DNA from: Massiliimicrobium timonense
Lineage (GTDB): Bacteria > Bacillota_I > Bacilli_A > Erysipelotrichales > Coprobacillaceae
Assembly: GCF_002160865.1 (NCBI RefSeq)
Contig: NZ_NFLJ01000034.1
Coordinates: forward strand, 1-37,019
DNA length: 37,019 bases
Direction: 5' to 3'
Part shown: positions 24,118-32,580 of the stretch, piece by piece
Position numbering within the stretch: the stretch's first letter is position 1
How the letters are laid out: the number at the start of each line of letters is the position of its first letter
Notes under the pieces: model-generated
Database searches by the model: none
Told to the model about the DNA's origin: nothing
The model's input: the letters and a program-made list of their open reading frames with translations, nothing else
Made by a program: the position numbers and the translations under genes

Positions 24118-24459
24118 ATGGATATGATTGAAATTATAAAAACAGTTTTAATGATTATTTTTGGTGGATTAGCTATTTATTTCAAGTGCAATGTAAATTT
24201 ACAAAAGAAAATCACTGAAATTTCAGCTAAAGCCATTGTTTTTATCAAAGATGCAGAAGAAATATATGCTGACGGAACAAAACAAGGCGGTCAACGTTTT
24301 GAATGGGTGGTAAATGAATTATATAAATTGATTCCATCACCATTTAATAAGATTATTACAAAATCAATGATTGCTGAAATTGTTCAGTCAACATTTGATG
24401 AAATCAAAGAATATACAAAAATTAAATTAGATAAATTAACAGATACAAAAGAAAATTAG
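24118..24459 (+). CDS. Holin, LLH family
   Basis: A 113-residue protein with one N-terminal membrane segment (IIKTVLMIIFGGLAIYFKC) and a helical, charged remainder containing FIKDAEEIYADGTKQGGQRFEWVV, the signature of the LLH phage holin family. It forms membrane lesions that release the endolysin. Strong ribosome site GAAAGGAG. Confidence 0.85.
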   Translation: MDMIEIIKTVLMIIFGGLAIYFKCNVNLQKKITEISAKAIVFIKDAEEIYADGTKQGGQRFEWVVNELYKLIPSPFNKIITKSMIAEIVQSTFDEIKEYTKIKLDKLTDTKEN

Positions 24460-24472
24460 GAAGGGTGACTAT

Positions 24473-24763
24473 ATGAAAGAATTATTAATGACAACATATA
24501 CGATTTCCCTTCCTATTATTTTAGGCTATATCGTATGGATTCTAAAAGAACAGAAAAAATCACGTGATGCAAACTGTGAAGGTACTAAATGTTTGCTAAG
24601 GGTTAAATTAATTGAATATCATGACCGTTACATGATGGAAAAATCAATTCCATCATATGCACTTGATAACTGGGTTGAAATGTACAGTGCTTATGAAGGT
24701 TTAGGCGGTAATGGTATGGTTAAGGGAATGAATGAAGAAATTCATAGATTACCAATCAAATAA
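24473..24763 (+). CDS. Lysis-module membrane protein (holin-like)
   Basis: A 96-residue protein with one N-terminal membrane segment (TTYTISLPIILGYIVWIL), followed by a soluble part with EQKKSRDANCEGTKCLLRVKLIEYHDRYM and YALDNWVEMYSAYEGLGGNGM. This family is common next to endolysins in streptococcal and clostridial phages. Between an LLH holin and the endolysin it may be a second holin or antiholin; the exact role is not known to me. Confidence 0.7.
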   Translation: MKELLMTTYTISLPIILGYIVWILKEQKKSRDANCEGTKCLLRVKLIEYHDRYMMEKSIPSYALDNWVEMYSAYEGLGGNGMVKGMNEEIHRLPIK

Positions 24764-24780
24764 GAAAGGAAGATACAAAA

Positions 24781-25887
24781 ATGAAAGAATATGGATTAGA
24801 TTTAAGTAAACACAACGGTTCATTAGATTTTAATGCAATCAAAAACAATGGAAACACATTTGTTATTTTGAGGGCTGGATATGGTGTTAGCGGAACTAAA
24901 GACCCTAAATTTGATGAATATTATGCTGCTGCTAAAAGTGCTGGTTTAAAAGTTGGTGCTTACTGGTATAGTTACGCTTTAAATGCTGATCATGCAAAAA
25001 CAGAAGCTAAAAATATGTTAGAAATCATCAAAGGGAAAACATTTGAATATCCAGTTTTTATTGATATGGAGGACGCGGACGGATATAAAAAGAAAAATGG
25101 TATGCCATCAAATTCTACCTTGGCATCTATTTGTAATGTTTTTTGTGAATATATTGAAAGCAAGGATTATTATGTTGGTATCTATGCAAGTGAAAGCTGG
25201 TTTAATAATCAGTTAAAAACTGTTTCAAGTGCTTATGACAAATGGGTAGCCAACTGGGGAACAAATAATGGAACATTACAATCAGATAAATCAAATGCCT
25301 ATAAATTGCATCAGTTCACATCAAATTATTCATTAAATGGTAAGAGATTTGATAGAAATATTTCATATCATGATTATGAAACAACAATTAAAAATGCAAA
25401 ACTTAATGGATTTGGTGAAACTTCAACACAAACACCAGTAAATACACCTTCTGGTTCTACTTTAGATTTAGTTGCTGGTGTCATGCAGAAAAAATACGGT
25501 GATGGTGAAGCCAGAAAAGCAGCATTAGGAACACGTTATGATGAAGTTCAAAGTATAATCAATCATATTGCTAATGCTAGTATTGATACACTTGTTAATG
25601 AAGTAAAAGCTGGTAAATATGGAAATAACCCAATTAGAAAAACTGTTTTAGGTTCACGTTACCAGGAAGTACAAGACAAGATTAATAACGAAGATAAATC
25701 TTCAATTAAAGAAGGTCAAAGCGTTAGAATTAAAAACGGTGCGAAGGATTTAAATACTAAAACAAAGTATGCATCATGGGTTTATAAATTATCTTTTAAA
25801 GTCATTCAAGTAAAACAAAACCGTGTTGTTTTTGGGAATTCTAAAAATGAAATCATTGGTGCAACTGATATTTCTAACTGTTACTAA
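24781..25887 (+). CDS. Endolysin: GH25 lysozyme with two CW_7 repeats and C-terminal SH3-like domain
   Basis: A 368-residue peptidoglycan muramidase. The GH25 domain covers residues 1-205, with the catalytic-site acids Asp7 (GLDLSKHNG), Asp95 and Glu97 (FIDMED) and Asp191. A Thr/Pro linker follows. Two CW_7 (Cpl-7-like) wall-binding repeats lie at about 228-261 and 267-301, each with a KYG ... R...LG.RY.EVQ core. An SH3-like segment forms residues 306-368. No signal peptide, so release depends on holin. Strong AAGGAAG ribosome site. It is the last recognisable prophage gene. Confidence 0.93.
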   Translation: MKEYGLDLSKHNGSLDFNAIKNNGNTFVILRAGYGVSGTKDPKFDEYYAAAKSAGLKVGAYWYSYALNADHAKTEAKNMLEIIKGKTFEYPVFIDMEDADGYKKKNGMPSNSTLASICNVFCEYIESKDYYVGIYASESWFNNQLKTVSSAYDKWVANWGTNNGTLQSDKSNAYKLHQFTSNYSLNGKRFDRNISYHDYETTIKNAKLNGFGETSTQTPVNTPSGSTLDLVAGVMQKKYGDGEARKAALGTRYDEVQSIINHIANASIDTLVNEVKAGKYGNNPIRKTVLGSRYQEVQDKINNEDKSSIKEGQSVRIKNGAKDLNTKTKYASWVYKLSFKVIQVKQNRVVFGNSKNEIIGATDISNCY

Positions 25888-25896
25888 CTTGTTACT
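25879..25896 (-). repeat. Inverted variant of the bipartite AGTAACA repeat
   Basis: TGTTACT-AACT-TGTTACT overlaps the endolysin stop codon. On the - strand it reads AGTAACA-N4-AGTAACA, the same architecture (11-bp period) as the two copies around terL, with a different 4-base centre. Confidence 0.6.
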
Positions 25897-26032
25897 AGTA
25901 GAATGTAATTTTATATAATCTTATATAACTGAACAGTTCAAAAATCAGCGTAATATCATCTTATATAATGTTATGAAATTGAACTAATTTATGTTATAAT
26001 ATCATTAACAATAACAAGAAGGAGTGAAGCTT
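25888..26032. other. Prophage/host junction region with TTATATAA repeats
   Basis: This AT-rich gap has TTATATAA at 25911-25918, 25921-25928 and 25961-25968. The last two are part of an 11-bp direct repeat ATCTTATATAA (25918-25928 and 25958-25968, 40 bp apart). The right attachment site should be here or close by, because the endolysin is the last phage gene and the next gene is host-like. The core cannot be defined without the left end. Confidence 0.45.
25992..26000 (+). promoter_or_regulatory. Extended -10 promoter for the CMD-family gene
   Basis: TGTTATAAT (TGn plus a perfect -10 box) lies 33 bases before the ATG. No good -35 box at 17 bp, as is common with extended -10 promoters. Confidence 0.55.
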
Positions 26033-26776
26033 ATGAATCGAATAAAACGTAGTCAAGAAAAGTATGAACAGTTATTTTTAAAGGAACTGACAGTGGATGT
26101 GCATGATCCTGAGTTTATGGCACAATTACAAAGATTGATTTTTGGTGAAGTCTTTGATATTGGAAGTTTAACAGATCAACAAAGGGAAATGATAACTTGC
26201 ACTGTTTTAACTGTTTTACAGACTTTACCACAGCTCAAAGCTCATGTTCAAGCTGCATTGAATGTTGGTGTGACACCTTTAGAGTTAAGAGAAGCTTTTT
26301 ATCAATGTGCACCATTTATCGGCTATCCAAGAACTTTGAATGCGATTGGTGTTTTTAATGAAGTACTCCAACAAAGAGGTATTGAATTACCTTTAGAGCC
26401 TCAATGTGATTTTAATGATGATGAAAGATATGAACGAGGACTTGCGATTCAAAAAGAATTATATGGTGATGAAATTAAAGAACGTTATCAATATTTACCA
26501 GAAGAATTTCGTGAGGCATTACCAAGATTTTTAACAGAATGGTGTTTTGGAGATTGTTATACAAGAAAAGCAATGGATATTCAAACAAGAGAATTATTGA
26601 TTTTTTGTATTTTGACAGCCTTAAATGCAACTGGTCAGCTTTATGCTCATGCATTAGGTAATATAAAAGTAGGAAATTCTTTAGAAGTACTTTATAGTGC
26701 ATTGATTCAATGTTTACCTTATTTAGGTTTTCCTTGTATTTTTAATGCTTTTCAAGCCATTAAAGAGTTAGCATAA
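26033..26776 (+). CDS. Carboxymuconolactone decarboxylase-family protein, two CMD domains
   Basis: A 247-residue protein with two homologous CMD (AhpD-like) domains, about residues 30-120 and 150-245. Each has a helix with a conserved AHxxxALN/ALGNIKVG segment, then QCAPFIGYPRTLNA or QCLPYLGFPCIFNA. The AhpD CxxC pair is absent, so peroxiredoxin-reductase activity is unlikely; the fusion type is common in gut Firmicutes with unknown substrate. The start is ATG 26033, not the in-frame GTG at 26024, which lies inside the AAGGAG ribosome site. First host-like gene after the prophage. Confidence 0.82.
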   Translation: MNRIKRSQEKYEQLFLKELTVDVHDPEFMAQLQRLIFGEVFDIGSLTDQQREMITCTVLTVLQTLPQLKAHVQAALNVGVTPLELREAFYQCAPFIGYPRTLNAIGVFNEVLQQRGIELPLEPQCDFNDDERYERGLAIQKELYGDEIKERYQYLPEEFREALPRFLTEWCFGDCYTRKAMDIQTRELLIFCILTALNATGQLYAHALGNIKVGNSLEVLYSALIQCLPYLGFPCIFNAFQAIKELA

Positions 26777-26810
26777 AAAGAGGAGTTCATTTCTTTGAAC
26801 TCCTCAAAAC
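26776..26810 (-). terminator. Terminator of the response-regulator gene (possibly bidirectional)
   Basis: The 10-bp stem GAGGAGTTCA (26780-26789) / TGAACTCCTC (26796-26805). On the - strand it is followed by TTTTT, so it serves the leftward gene; the + side has only a weak tail but may also stop the CMD transcript. Confidence 0.8.
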
Positions 26811-26817
26811 TTATCTG

Positions 26818-27498
26818 TTAAAAAGCCATTTTATAACTATCTTTTCCAAAACGTTTAATATATTCCTGTTCATTATTAGCCAATCGTAATTTCATAATGA
26901 CATTACTAATTAAAGCTGGAATAGATGTCCCATCTTCATATGTAGAAGAACCCCATACTTGTTCAAAAAGATATGACACACCAAAAGGTTGGTATGGATG
27001 AGCAATTAAAATAGATAAAAGCTTGTATTCATTTTTAGTCAGTGTCAGTGCTTTTCCATGACATGAACATGTTCTGGCTGTTGTATCCATGACAATATCT
27101 TTGAAACGATAGATACGTCTAGGTTTTAAGATTCCATTTTTATAAACAGATTGAATTTTAATATCTAAATCTTTGAGTGCAAAAGGTTCTGTTAAGTAAT
27201 CATCAGCTCCTGCATTTAATAAAGATTCTAAATAATCAGGAGCAAGAGCATCACTTAATACAATAACAATGGGTTGACCATGTAATTTGATTTGAACTAA
27301 AAAATCTCTAATACGAATACGTGGAAAATTATCTTCAATGATGACACAATCATAAATCTGATTTTCAAAATAATTTTCTAAATTTTTATATGTTATGACT
27401 TGTTGACAAATATAGTCTTTAGATTCTAAATAGTCTTTGATTTGATTATTGAAATCTTGATGACTGTGAATAATAAGAGCCTTAAATTGTCCAAACAT
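26818..27498 (-). CDS. Orphan OmpR/PhoB-type regulator with degenerate receiver
   Basis: 226 residues: receiver-like domain (1-120) and winged helix (130-226, with LTLTKNEYKLLSILI and a terminal RFGKDSYKM wing). Key receiver residues are replaced. The acidic pocket is HSH (residues 11-13), the phospho-acceptor position holds Glu55 (CVIIEDNFP) and the conserved Lys is Glu104 (YLTEPF). It therefore probably works without phosphorylation, like atypical OmpR regulators such as actinobacterial GlnR. No histidine kinase is adjacent. It is divergent from glnN, so control of glutamine synthesis is a reasonable inference. Perfect GAGGAGGTG ribosome site. Confidence 0.85.
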   Translation of the reverse strand: MFGQFKALIIHSHQDFNNQIKDYLESKDYICQQVITYKNLENYFENQIYDCVIIEDNFPRIRIRDFLVQIKLHGQPIVIVLSDALAPDYLESLLNAGADDYLTEPFALKDLDIKIQSVYKNGILKPRRIYRFKDIVMDTTARTCSCHGKALTLTKNEYKLLSILIAHPYQPFGVSYLFEQVWGSSTYEDGTSIPALISNVIMKLRLANNEQEYIKRFGKDSYKMAF

Positions 27499-27559
27499 AA
27501 AATTTCACCTCCTCATAAGTATAATATGAAATAAGAAAAATACAATAGAATATGAAAAT

Positions 27560-27571
27560 ATTTCATGAAAT
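27560..27571. promoter_or_regulatory. 12-bp palindrome between regulator and glnN
   Basis: ATTTCATGAAAT is a perfect palindrome 38 bp upstream of the glnN -35 box. ATGAAA occurs at 27526, 27552 and 27565 (spacings 26 and 13). Candidate operator for the divergent regulator. Confidence 0.35.
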
Positions 27572-27608
27572 TTTGATTGAATTTATAGATGAGTGTTAAG
27601 ATTTTATA

Positions 27609-27637
27609 TAGACATGATGATAAGAAATTGATACAAT
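27609..27637 (+). promoter_or_regulatory. glnN promoter
   Basis: The -35 box TAGACA (27609-27614) is 17 bp from the -10 box TACAAT (27632-27637), which has an extended TGA (27629-27631). The start codon follows 27 bases later. Confidence 0.65.
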
Positions 27638-27664
27638 GGTTGAAAAAAGGGGGATGTATTGTTC

Positions 27665-29743
27665 ATGGATATGAATAAGTTACTTGAAAATTATGGATGT
27701 TTGACTTTCAGCGATGATGTGATGAGAGAAAGAATTCCAAATTCAACATATAAGGCTTTTCATAAAGCATTAGATCAAGGTGAGCCACTAGCGAAAGAAA
27801 CAGCTACTGTGATTGCGAATGCGATGAAAATATGGGCTGTAGAAAATGGAGCAACTCATTTTACACACTGGTTTATGCCTATGACAGGTTTAACAGCTGA
27901 AAAGCATGATGCTTTTTTAGAGCCTGATGGAAATAAAGCCATTTTAGAATTTAGTGGAAAAACACTAAGAAAAGGGGAACCAGATGCTTCATCTTTTCCA
28001 AGTGGGGGATTACGTGCGACTTTTGAAGCACGTGGTTATACAGCATGGGATTGTACTTCACCAGCTTTTGTAAAAGATGGAAGTTTGTATATTCCAACAT
28101 TATTTTGTTCTTATACAGGAGAAGCTCTTGATAAGAAAACACCTTTATTGAAATCAGTAGATGCTTTAACAAAAGCTTCATGTCGTTTATTACCAATGCT
28201 TGGAATGGAAGGTGTGACACATGTTGATGCTTCAGTAGGAAGTGAACAGGAATATTTTTTGGTGGCTGATGAATTTTATCAAAAACGTATGGATTTGAAG
28301 TTGACAGGAAGAACTTTATTCGGGGCTATGGCACCAAAAGGGCAAGAACTGGAAGATCATTATTTTGGAAGTTTAAAACGTAAAGTAGCAGCTTTCATGA
28401 AAGAATTAGATCATGAATTGTGGAAATATGGGATTCCATCAAAAACAAAGCATAATGAAGTTGCACCAGCACAACATGAAGTGGCTTGTGTTTATCGTAA
28501 TGTCAATATTACAACAGATAATAATCATTTATTGATGTTGTTGATGCAGGATATTGCTAAAAAACATGGACTGAGATGTCTGCTTCATGAAAAACCATTT
28601 GCGGGAGTCAATGGTTCAGGAAAACATGATAACTGGTCTGTTGTGACAAATACGGGAGTGAACTTGTTTAATCCAGGTCCTCATCCTATTGAAAATCTGC
28701 CTTTTTTAGCTGCTCTTGCTTGTACTATTAAAGCTGTGGATGAGTTTGCGGATTTATTACGTATGTCAACTGCGACAGCTGGTAATGATCATCGTTTAGG
28801 AGCGAATGAAGCACCACCTGCCATTATCTCAATGTTTTTAGGAGAAGATTTGGATAAACTGATTCATGCGATTATTGAAGGAGAAGAATTAGAAAATAAT
28901 GATAAAGCCAGATTCCAGACAGGCGTTTCTGTTGTTCCTGATTTTTCTAAAGATAATACAGATCGTAATCGTACATCTCCTTTTGCTTTTACAGGTAATA
29001 AATTTGAATTTAGAGCAGTTGGTTCTTCACAATCCATTGCTGGTCCTAATACTGTCTTAAATTCTATTTTGGCTTATGAAATGGAAGAAATGGCTGATTT
29101 GATTGAACAGGGACAAGAACCAATGGAAGTCATTAAAACATTCTTATCTCAACATCAAAGAATTATTTTCAATGGAGATGGTTACTCTCGTGAATGGGAA
29201 GAAGAAGCAAAACGTAGAGGACTTCCAAATCGTAAAAACACAGTGGATGCGATGGAATGTTTAAAAGATGAAAAGAACATTCAAATGTTTAAACGTTTAG
29301 GTATTTATAGTGAAATTGAACTTCAGGCACGTTATGAAATCTTGCTTGAAAACTATAATAAAACAATTCAGGTAGAGGCTTTAACGGCTTTAAAAATGGC
29401 AAGAAATGAAATCTATCCAGCCGCTTTATCTTATCTAAATCAATTAACACAAACATCTTTGCATATGAAAGAATTAAATATCGGTTGTGATTATGTGATT
29501 GATGATGTTAAAAATCTTTCATCATTGTTATCTCAAATGAAAAATCAAATGATGATTTTAGAAAAACATATTGAAAGAGCACAACATGTTCAAGATGATA
29601 TTTTCGAGATTGCAAAAATATGGCGAGATGATGTTTTAACAACAATGAATACATTAAGAGAAATTGTTGATTCTATTGAAAACAGTGTTGATGAAAAATA
29701 TTGGCCTATGCCAACATATATGGATTTATTATTTGGTATTTAA
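27665..29743 (+). CDS. glnN: Glutamine synthetase type III
   Basis: 692 residues, the normal length of GSIII, much longer than GSI. It joins ammonia and glutamate with ATP, the main route of ammonium assimilation. The GSIII N-terminal region (THFTHWFMPMTG, FPSGGLRATFEARGYTAWD) is followed by the catalytic barrel with KTKHNEVAPAQHEVA, GVNGSGKHDNWS, NDHRLGANEAPPA and FRAVGSSQSIAGPN, which hold the metal and ATP ligands. I use ATG 27665 with the AAAAAAGGGGG site; TTG 27659 and ATG 27671 are alternatives. It lies divergent from an orphan regulator. Terminated just after the stop. Confidence 0.95.
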   Translation: MDMNKLLENYGCLTFSDDVMRERIPNSTYKAFHKALDQGEPLAKETATVIANAMKIWAVENGATHFTHWFMPMTGLTAEKHDAFLEPDGNKAILEFSGKTLRKGEPDASSFPSGGLRATFEARGYTAWDCTSPAFVKDGSLYIPTLFCSYTGEALDKKTPLLKSVDALTKASCRLLPMLGMEGVTHVDASVGSEQEYFLVADEFYQKRMDLKLTGRTLFGAMAPKGQELEDHYFGSLKRKVAAFMKELDHELWKYGIPSKTKHNEVAPAQHEVACVYRNVNITTDNNHLLMLLMQDIAKKHGLRCLLHEKPFAGVNGSGKHDNWSVVTNTGVNLFNPGPHPIENLPFLAALACTIKAVDEFADLLRMSTATAGNDHRLGANEAPPAIISMFLGEDLDKLIHAIIEGEELENNDKARFQTGVSVVPDFSKDNTDRNRTSPFAFTGNKFEFRAVGSSQSIAGPNTVLNSILAYEMEEMADLIEQGQEPMEVIKTFLSQHQRIIFNGDGYSREWEEEAKRRGLPNRKNTVDAMECLKDEKNIQMFKRLGIYSEIELQARYEILLENYNKTIQVEALTALKMARNEIYPAALSYLNQLTQTSLHMKELNIGCDYVIDDVKNLSSLLSQMKNQMMILEKHIERAQHVQDDIFEIAKIWRDDVLTTMNTLREIVDSIENSVDEKYWPMPTYMDLLFGI

Positions 29744-29768
29744 AAATCAGCTTTTGCTGATTTTTTAT
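29743..29768 (+). terminator. glnN terminator
   Basis: The 8-bp stem AAATCAGC (29744-29751) / GCTGATTT (29756-29763) with a TTTT loop and T-run, beginning at the stop codon. Confidence 0.85.
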
Positions 29769-29822
29769 ATTGTCAAAATGAAAGGGTAAATAAGTGAAAA
29801 TGTTTCTTATTTGCAAAGAGTA

Positions 29823-29831
29823 TGTTATAAT
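29823..29831 (+). promoter_or_regulatory. Extended -10 promoter of the GNAT gene
   Basis: TGTTATAAT (perfect extended -10) lies 28 bases before the start; no strong -35 box. Confidence 0.55.
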
Positions 29832-29858
29832 GGAAATAGCTTTGAAGGGGTGGTGTAG

Positions 29859-30320
29859 ATGAAAACGAGATTATATAAGCAAAGTGATTTAGAGGCTGTA
29901 TTAAAATTATTTTATGATAATATTCATACTGTCTGTGTGAATGATTATACATTGGAACAATTGGATGCATGGGCACCAAAGGAACCTGATGTTTATCGCT
30001 GGCAGGCATCTTTGAATCGAAATCATACATTAGTTGTAGAAAAAGAATCACAGATTATTGGTTTTGGGGATGTTGGTGAAACAGGATATTTAGATAGACT
30101 GTATGTTCATCCGGATTATCTACATCAAGGAATTGCTTCTTTAATTGTTGAACAATTAGAAAAATATGCCAAAGCAAAAGGCATTGGCTTTATGAATACT
30201 GCGGCTTCTGTGACATCACAGCGATTCTTTGAAAAACAAGGCTATGTTGTTTTACAGGAACAGATTGTGGAAAGACGTGGTGTACGTATGAGAAGATATT
30301 TAATGGAAAAGAAACTTTAA
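29859..30320 (+). CDS. GNAT-family N-acetyltransferase
   Basis: A 153-residue, single-domain GNAT enzyme. The acetyl-CoA-binding motif A is LDRLYVHPDYLHQGIASLIVEQLE (about residues 79-102, Q/R-x-x-G-x-A form HQGIAS), and motif B is NTAASVTSQRFFEKQGYVV. The N-terminal MKTRLYKQSDLEAVLKLFYD is typical. The substrate cannot be read from sequence. GAAGGGG ribosome site; its own promoter and terminator make it a single-gene unit. Confidence 0.88.
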   Translation: MKTRLYKQSDLEAVLKLFYDNIHTVCVNDYTLEQLDAWAPKEPDVYRWQASLNRNHTLVVEKESQIIGFGDVGETGYLDRLYVHPDYLHQGIASLIVEQLEKYAKAKGIGFMNTAASVTSQRFFEKQGYVVLQEQIVERRGVRMRRYLMEKKL

Positions 30321-30323
30321 TGA

Positions 30324-30363
30324 AAAAGGCTATAAAGAGCATCATTTCTTTATAGCCTTTTAC
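30324..30363. terminator. Bidirectional terminator between GNAT and alpha-galactosidase genes
   Basis: A 14-bp perfect stem, AAAAGGCTATAAAG (30324-30337) / CTTTATAGCCTTTT (30348-30361), with a 10-nt loop. T-runs are present on both strands, serving the convergent genes. Confidence 0.88.
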
Positions 30364-32577
30364 TTATTTGGCTTTTAAAATATATAAACGTGATACATAA
30401 TCACCGACATGATCCTTGCTTTCACCACTTGATGAATCACTAAGTAATAAACCAATATTCATTAATTCATCACCATAACAATCTATGTCATGAATAGACA
30501 CATGATATTTTTTGTGTGGGTCTAGTCCTAACAGCTTCACACGATTATATTGAACATTCACTTGTTGTAAAGGACGATAATATCCCACAATCGCAACATC
30601 TTTTTGTGAGGAAACAACCATCCATATTGTTTCATTTGTTTCAAATGGACTTCTCAAGCGATAGAATGTGCCAAACTGGAATAGAGAACGATATTTTTTC
30701 ATGAATTGAACTTCTTGCATGACTTCCTCACGTTCTTTTAAAGAAAGCTCATTTAAATCCAATTCATATCCAAAAGTGCCAAAATAGGCAACATTGGCTC
30801 TGGTATGGAGAGGTGTATTTCTAAAAACTTGATGATTAGGAATAGCTGAAACATGAGAACCAATGGAAGATAGAGGATAGACATAAGATGTACCGTATTG
30901 AATTTTTAATCGTTCAATCGCATCACTGTTATCACTGGCCCAGCATTGTGGGGCATAATACAACATACCAGGATCAAATCTTCCTCCACCACTGGCACAT
31001 GATTCAAATAAAATATGTGGGAATTGTGTTGTCAACATATCATAAAGATGATAAACACCTAAAATATATTCATGCATGACACGTCCTTGATGTTCATGGT
31101 CATGGCATGAAGAATACACTTCACTCATACTGCGATTCATATCCCATTTGATATAAGAAATGTGTGATGTTGATAAAATTTTATATAACATTTGATAAAT
31201 GTATTGAACCACTTCAGGATTAGAAAAATCTAAAACATATTGATGACGGCCATGACTTAATGTACGATTGGGTGTCTGTAAAACCCATTGTGGGTGTAAA
31301 TGATAGAGATTGGAATCTTTATTGACCATTTCTGGTTCAATCCATAATCCAAATTGCATACCTAAATCATTGATTTTTTGAGATAATCCTTGAATACCAT
31401 GAGGCAATTTTTCAAGATTGGGATACCAGTCACCTAAACCAGCACGATCATGATTTCTATTTCCAAACCATCCGTCATCTAAGACAAAGAGTTCAATACC
31501 TAATTCTTTTGCTGTTTTTGCGATAGACAAAATCTTATCTTCATTAAAATCCATATAAGTGGCTTCCCAGTTATTGATGAGAATAGGTCTAACTTGGTCA
31601 CGATATAGACCTCTTGTTAAACGTTGTTGATAGAGCTGATGATATGTTTGTGACATTGTATTTAATCCATTTGGAGTATAAACCATAACGACTTCTGGTG
31701 TCTGAAAGCTTTCATTGGGAGCTAAAGTCCAACAAAAACCAAGTGGATGAATACCCATCATGATACGTGTGACATCATAAGTATCAACTTCAACTTGTGC
31801 TAAAAAGTTTCCACTGTATACAAAACTAAAAGCATAGACTTCACCATGATATTCATCACAATTTTTTCTTTTCAATGCGATAAAAGGATTAAAATGATGA
31901 CTGGAATGACCTCTTAATGAGTATATAGATTGAATGCCATGTTCCAGTTGCCTTGTTTTGACATGTCTTTCTCTTGACCATGCTCCAGTTAATTCAACCA
32001 TTTCAAAATCACAATCAGGCAAATCTAAAGACATACTCATGATTTGATTTAAAGTCAAAGAATGTGTTCCTTGATTTTCAATTTTAACGTGGCGAGTGAT
32101 GACGGGTCTATTTTCATAGATTGTATAACTGAGCTGACACTGACATTGAATAACATGATCATATAAAGTGATTATGAGTGTTGTTGCTTCATTTTCATCT
32201 TCAATATAAGTGGCAGGTAAACCCTCAAAAGAAGGTTTGCCTTTGAAAATACAATGATTTTGATATTGTAACTCTAGTAAATGGCTGCCATTATCTTGAG
32301 TGATATCAATCGCAGGATGACGCATATCACCATGACCATAGGTTGGATATTCTTGTTTAATATGTTCCATTGAGAAAGTCAAATCACCTTCAAATTGACA
32401 GGGTGACATAGGACGAGGGAATAGTTCTAATAAATAGTCAAACTGTTCTTTATCATGGACACGCTTTCCATAATAAAGTTGACCAAGTTGATAATTTTTG
32501 AGAATTTTAAAAATATAACTGATTGAATCATTATAAAGATGAAATGTTTGGCTTGATTGATGATAAATAATAGGCAT
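30364..32577 (-). CDS. Alpha-galactosidase, GH36
   Basis: A 737-residue GH36 enzyme that releases terminal alpha-1,6-galactose from raffinose-type sugars. Nucleophile Asp479 is in YIKWDMNRS and acid/base Asp552 in ASDNSDAIERL; FESCASGGGRFDPGM and VLDDGWFGNR are family motifs. N-terminal beta-supersandwich, central barrel, C-terminal beta sandwich; no signal peptide, so it is cytoplasmic. It starts 3 bases after the VanZ-like gene, so they share a transcript. Ribosome site AAAGGAG lies in the end of that gene. Confidence 0.93.
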   Translation of the reverse strand: MPIIYHQSSQTFHLYNDSISYIFKILKNYQLGQLYYGKRVHDKEQFDYLLELFPRPMSPCQFEGDLTFSMEHIKQEYPTYGHGDMRHPAIDITQDNGSHLLELQYQNHCIFKGKPSFEGLPATYIEDENEATTLIITLYDHVIQCQCQLSYTIYENRPVITRHVKIENQGTHSLTLNQIMSMSLDLPDCDFEMVELTGAWSRERHVKTRQLEHGIQSIYSLRGHSSHHFNPFIALKRKNCDEYHGEVYAFSFVYSGNFLAQVEVDTYDVTRIMMGIHPLGFCWTLAPNESFQTPEVVMVYTPNGLNTMSQTYHQLYQQRLTRGLYRDQVRPILINNWEATYMDFNEDKILSIAKTAKELGIELFVLDDGWFGNRNHDRAGLGDWYPNLEKLPHGIQGLSQKINDLGMQFGLWIEPEMVNKDSNLYHLHPQWVLQTPNRTLSHGRHQYVLDFSNPEVVQYIYQMLYKILSTSHISYIKWDMNRSMSEVYSSCHDHEHQGRVMHEYILGVYHLYDMLTTQFPHILFESCASGGGRFDPGMLYYAPQCWASDNSDAIERLKIQYGTSYVYPLSSIGSHVSAIPNHQVFRNTPLHTRANVAYFGTFGYELDLNELSLKEREEVMQEVQFMKKYRSLFQFGTFYRLRSPFETNETIWMVVSSQKDVAIVGYYRPLQQVNVQYNRVKLLGLDPHKKYHVSIHDIDCYGDELMNIGLLLSDSSSGESKDHVGDYVSRLYILKAK

Positions 32578-32580
32578 ATG

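Larger units (their letters stand above)
1..25990 (+). mobile_element. Prophage of a contractile-tailed (PBSX-like) phage, right portion
   Basis: All genes from 119 to 25,887 run on the + strand in the canonical order packaging, head, connector, contractile tail, baseplate, fibre, lysis. Sheath, tube, baseplate J and DUF2313/2577/2634 genes identify a myophage with PBSX/SKIN-type tail genes. Most junctions are tight or overlap. The left part (integrase, repressor, replication) is outside the window. The right boundary is inferred from the change to metabolic host genes at 26,033; no att core can be proven without the left end. The head and tail genes look intact, so the element could be functional, but this is inference. 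Confidence 0.93.

Noticed and set aside
24118-24459. The 113-residue protein as a possible Avd
   Set aside because: It has an N-terminal membrane segment and the LLH holin signature, sits after a terminator, and has its own place in the lysis cassette.
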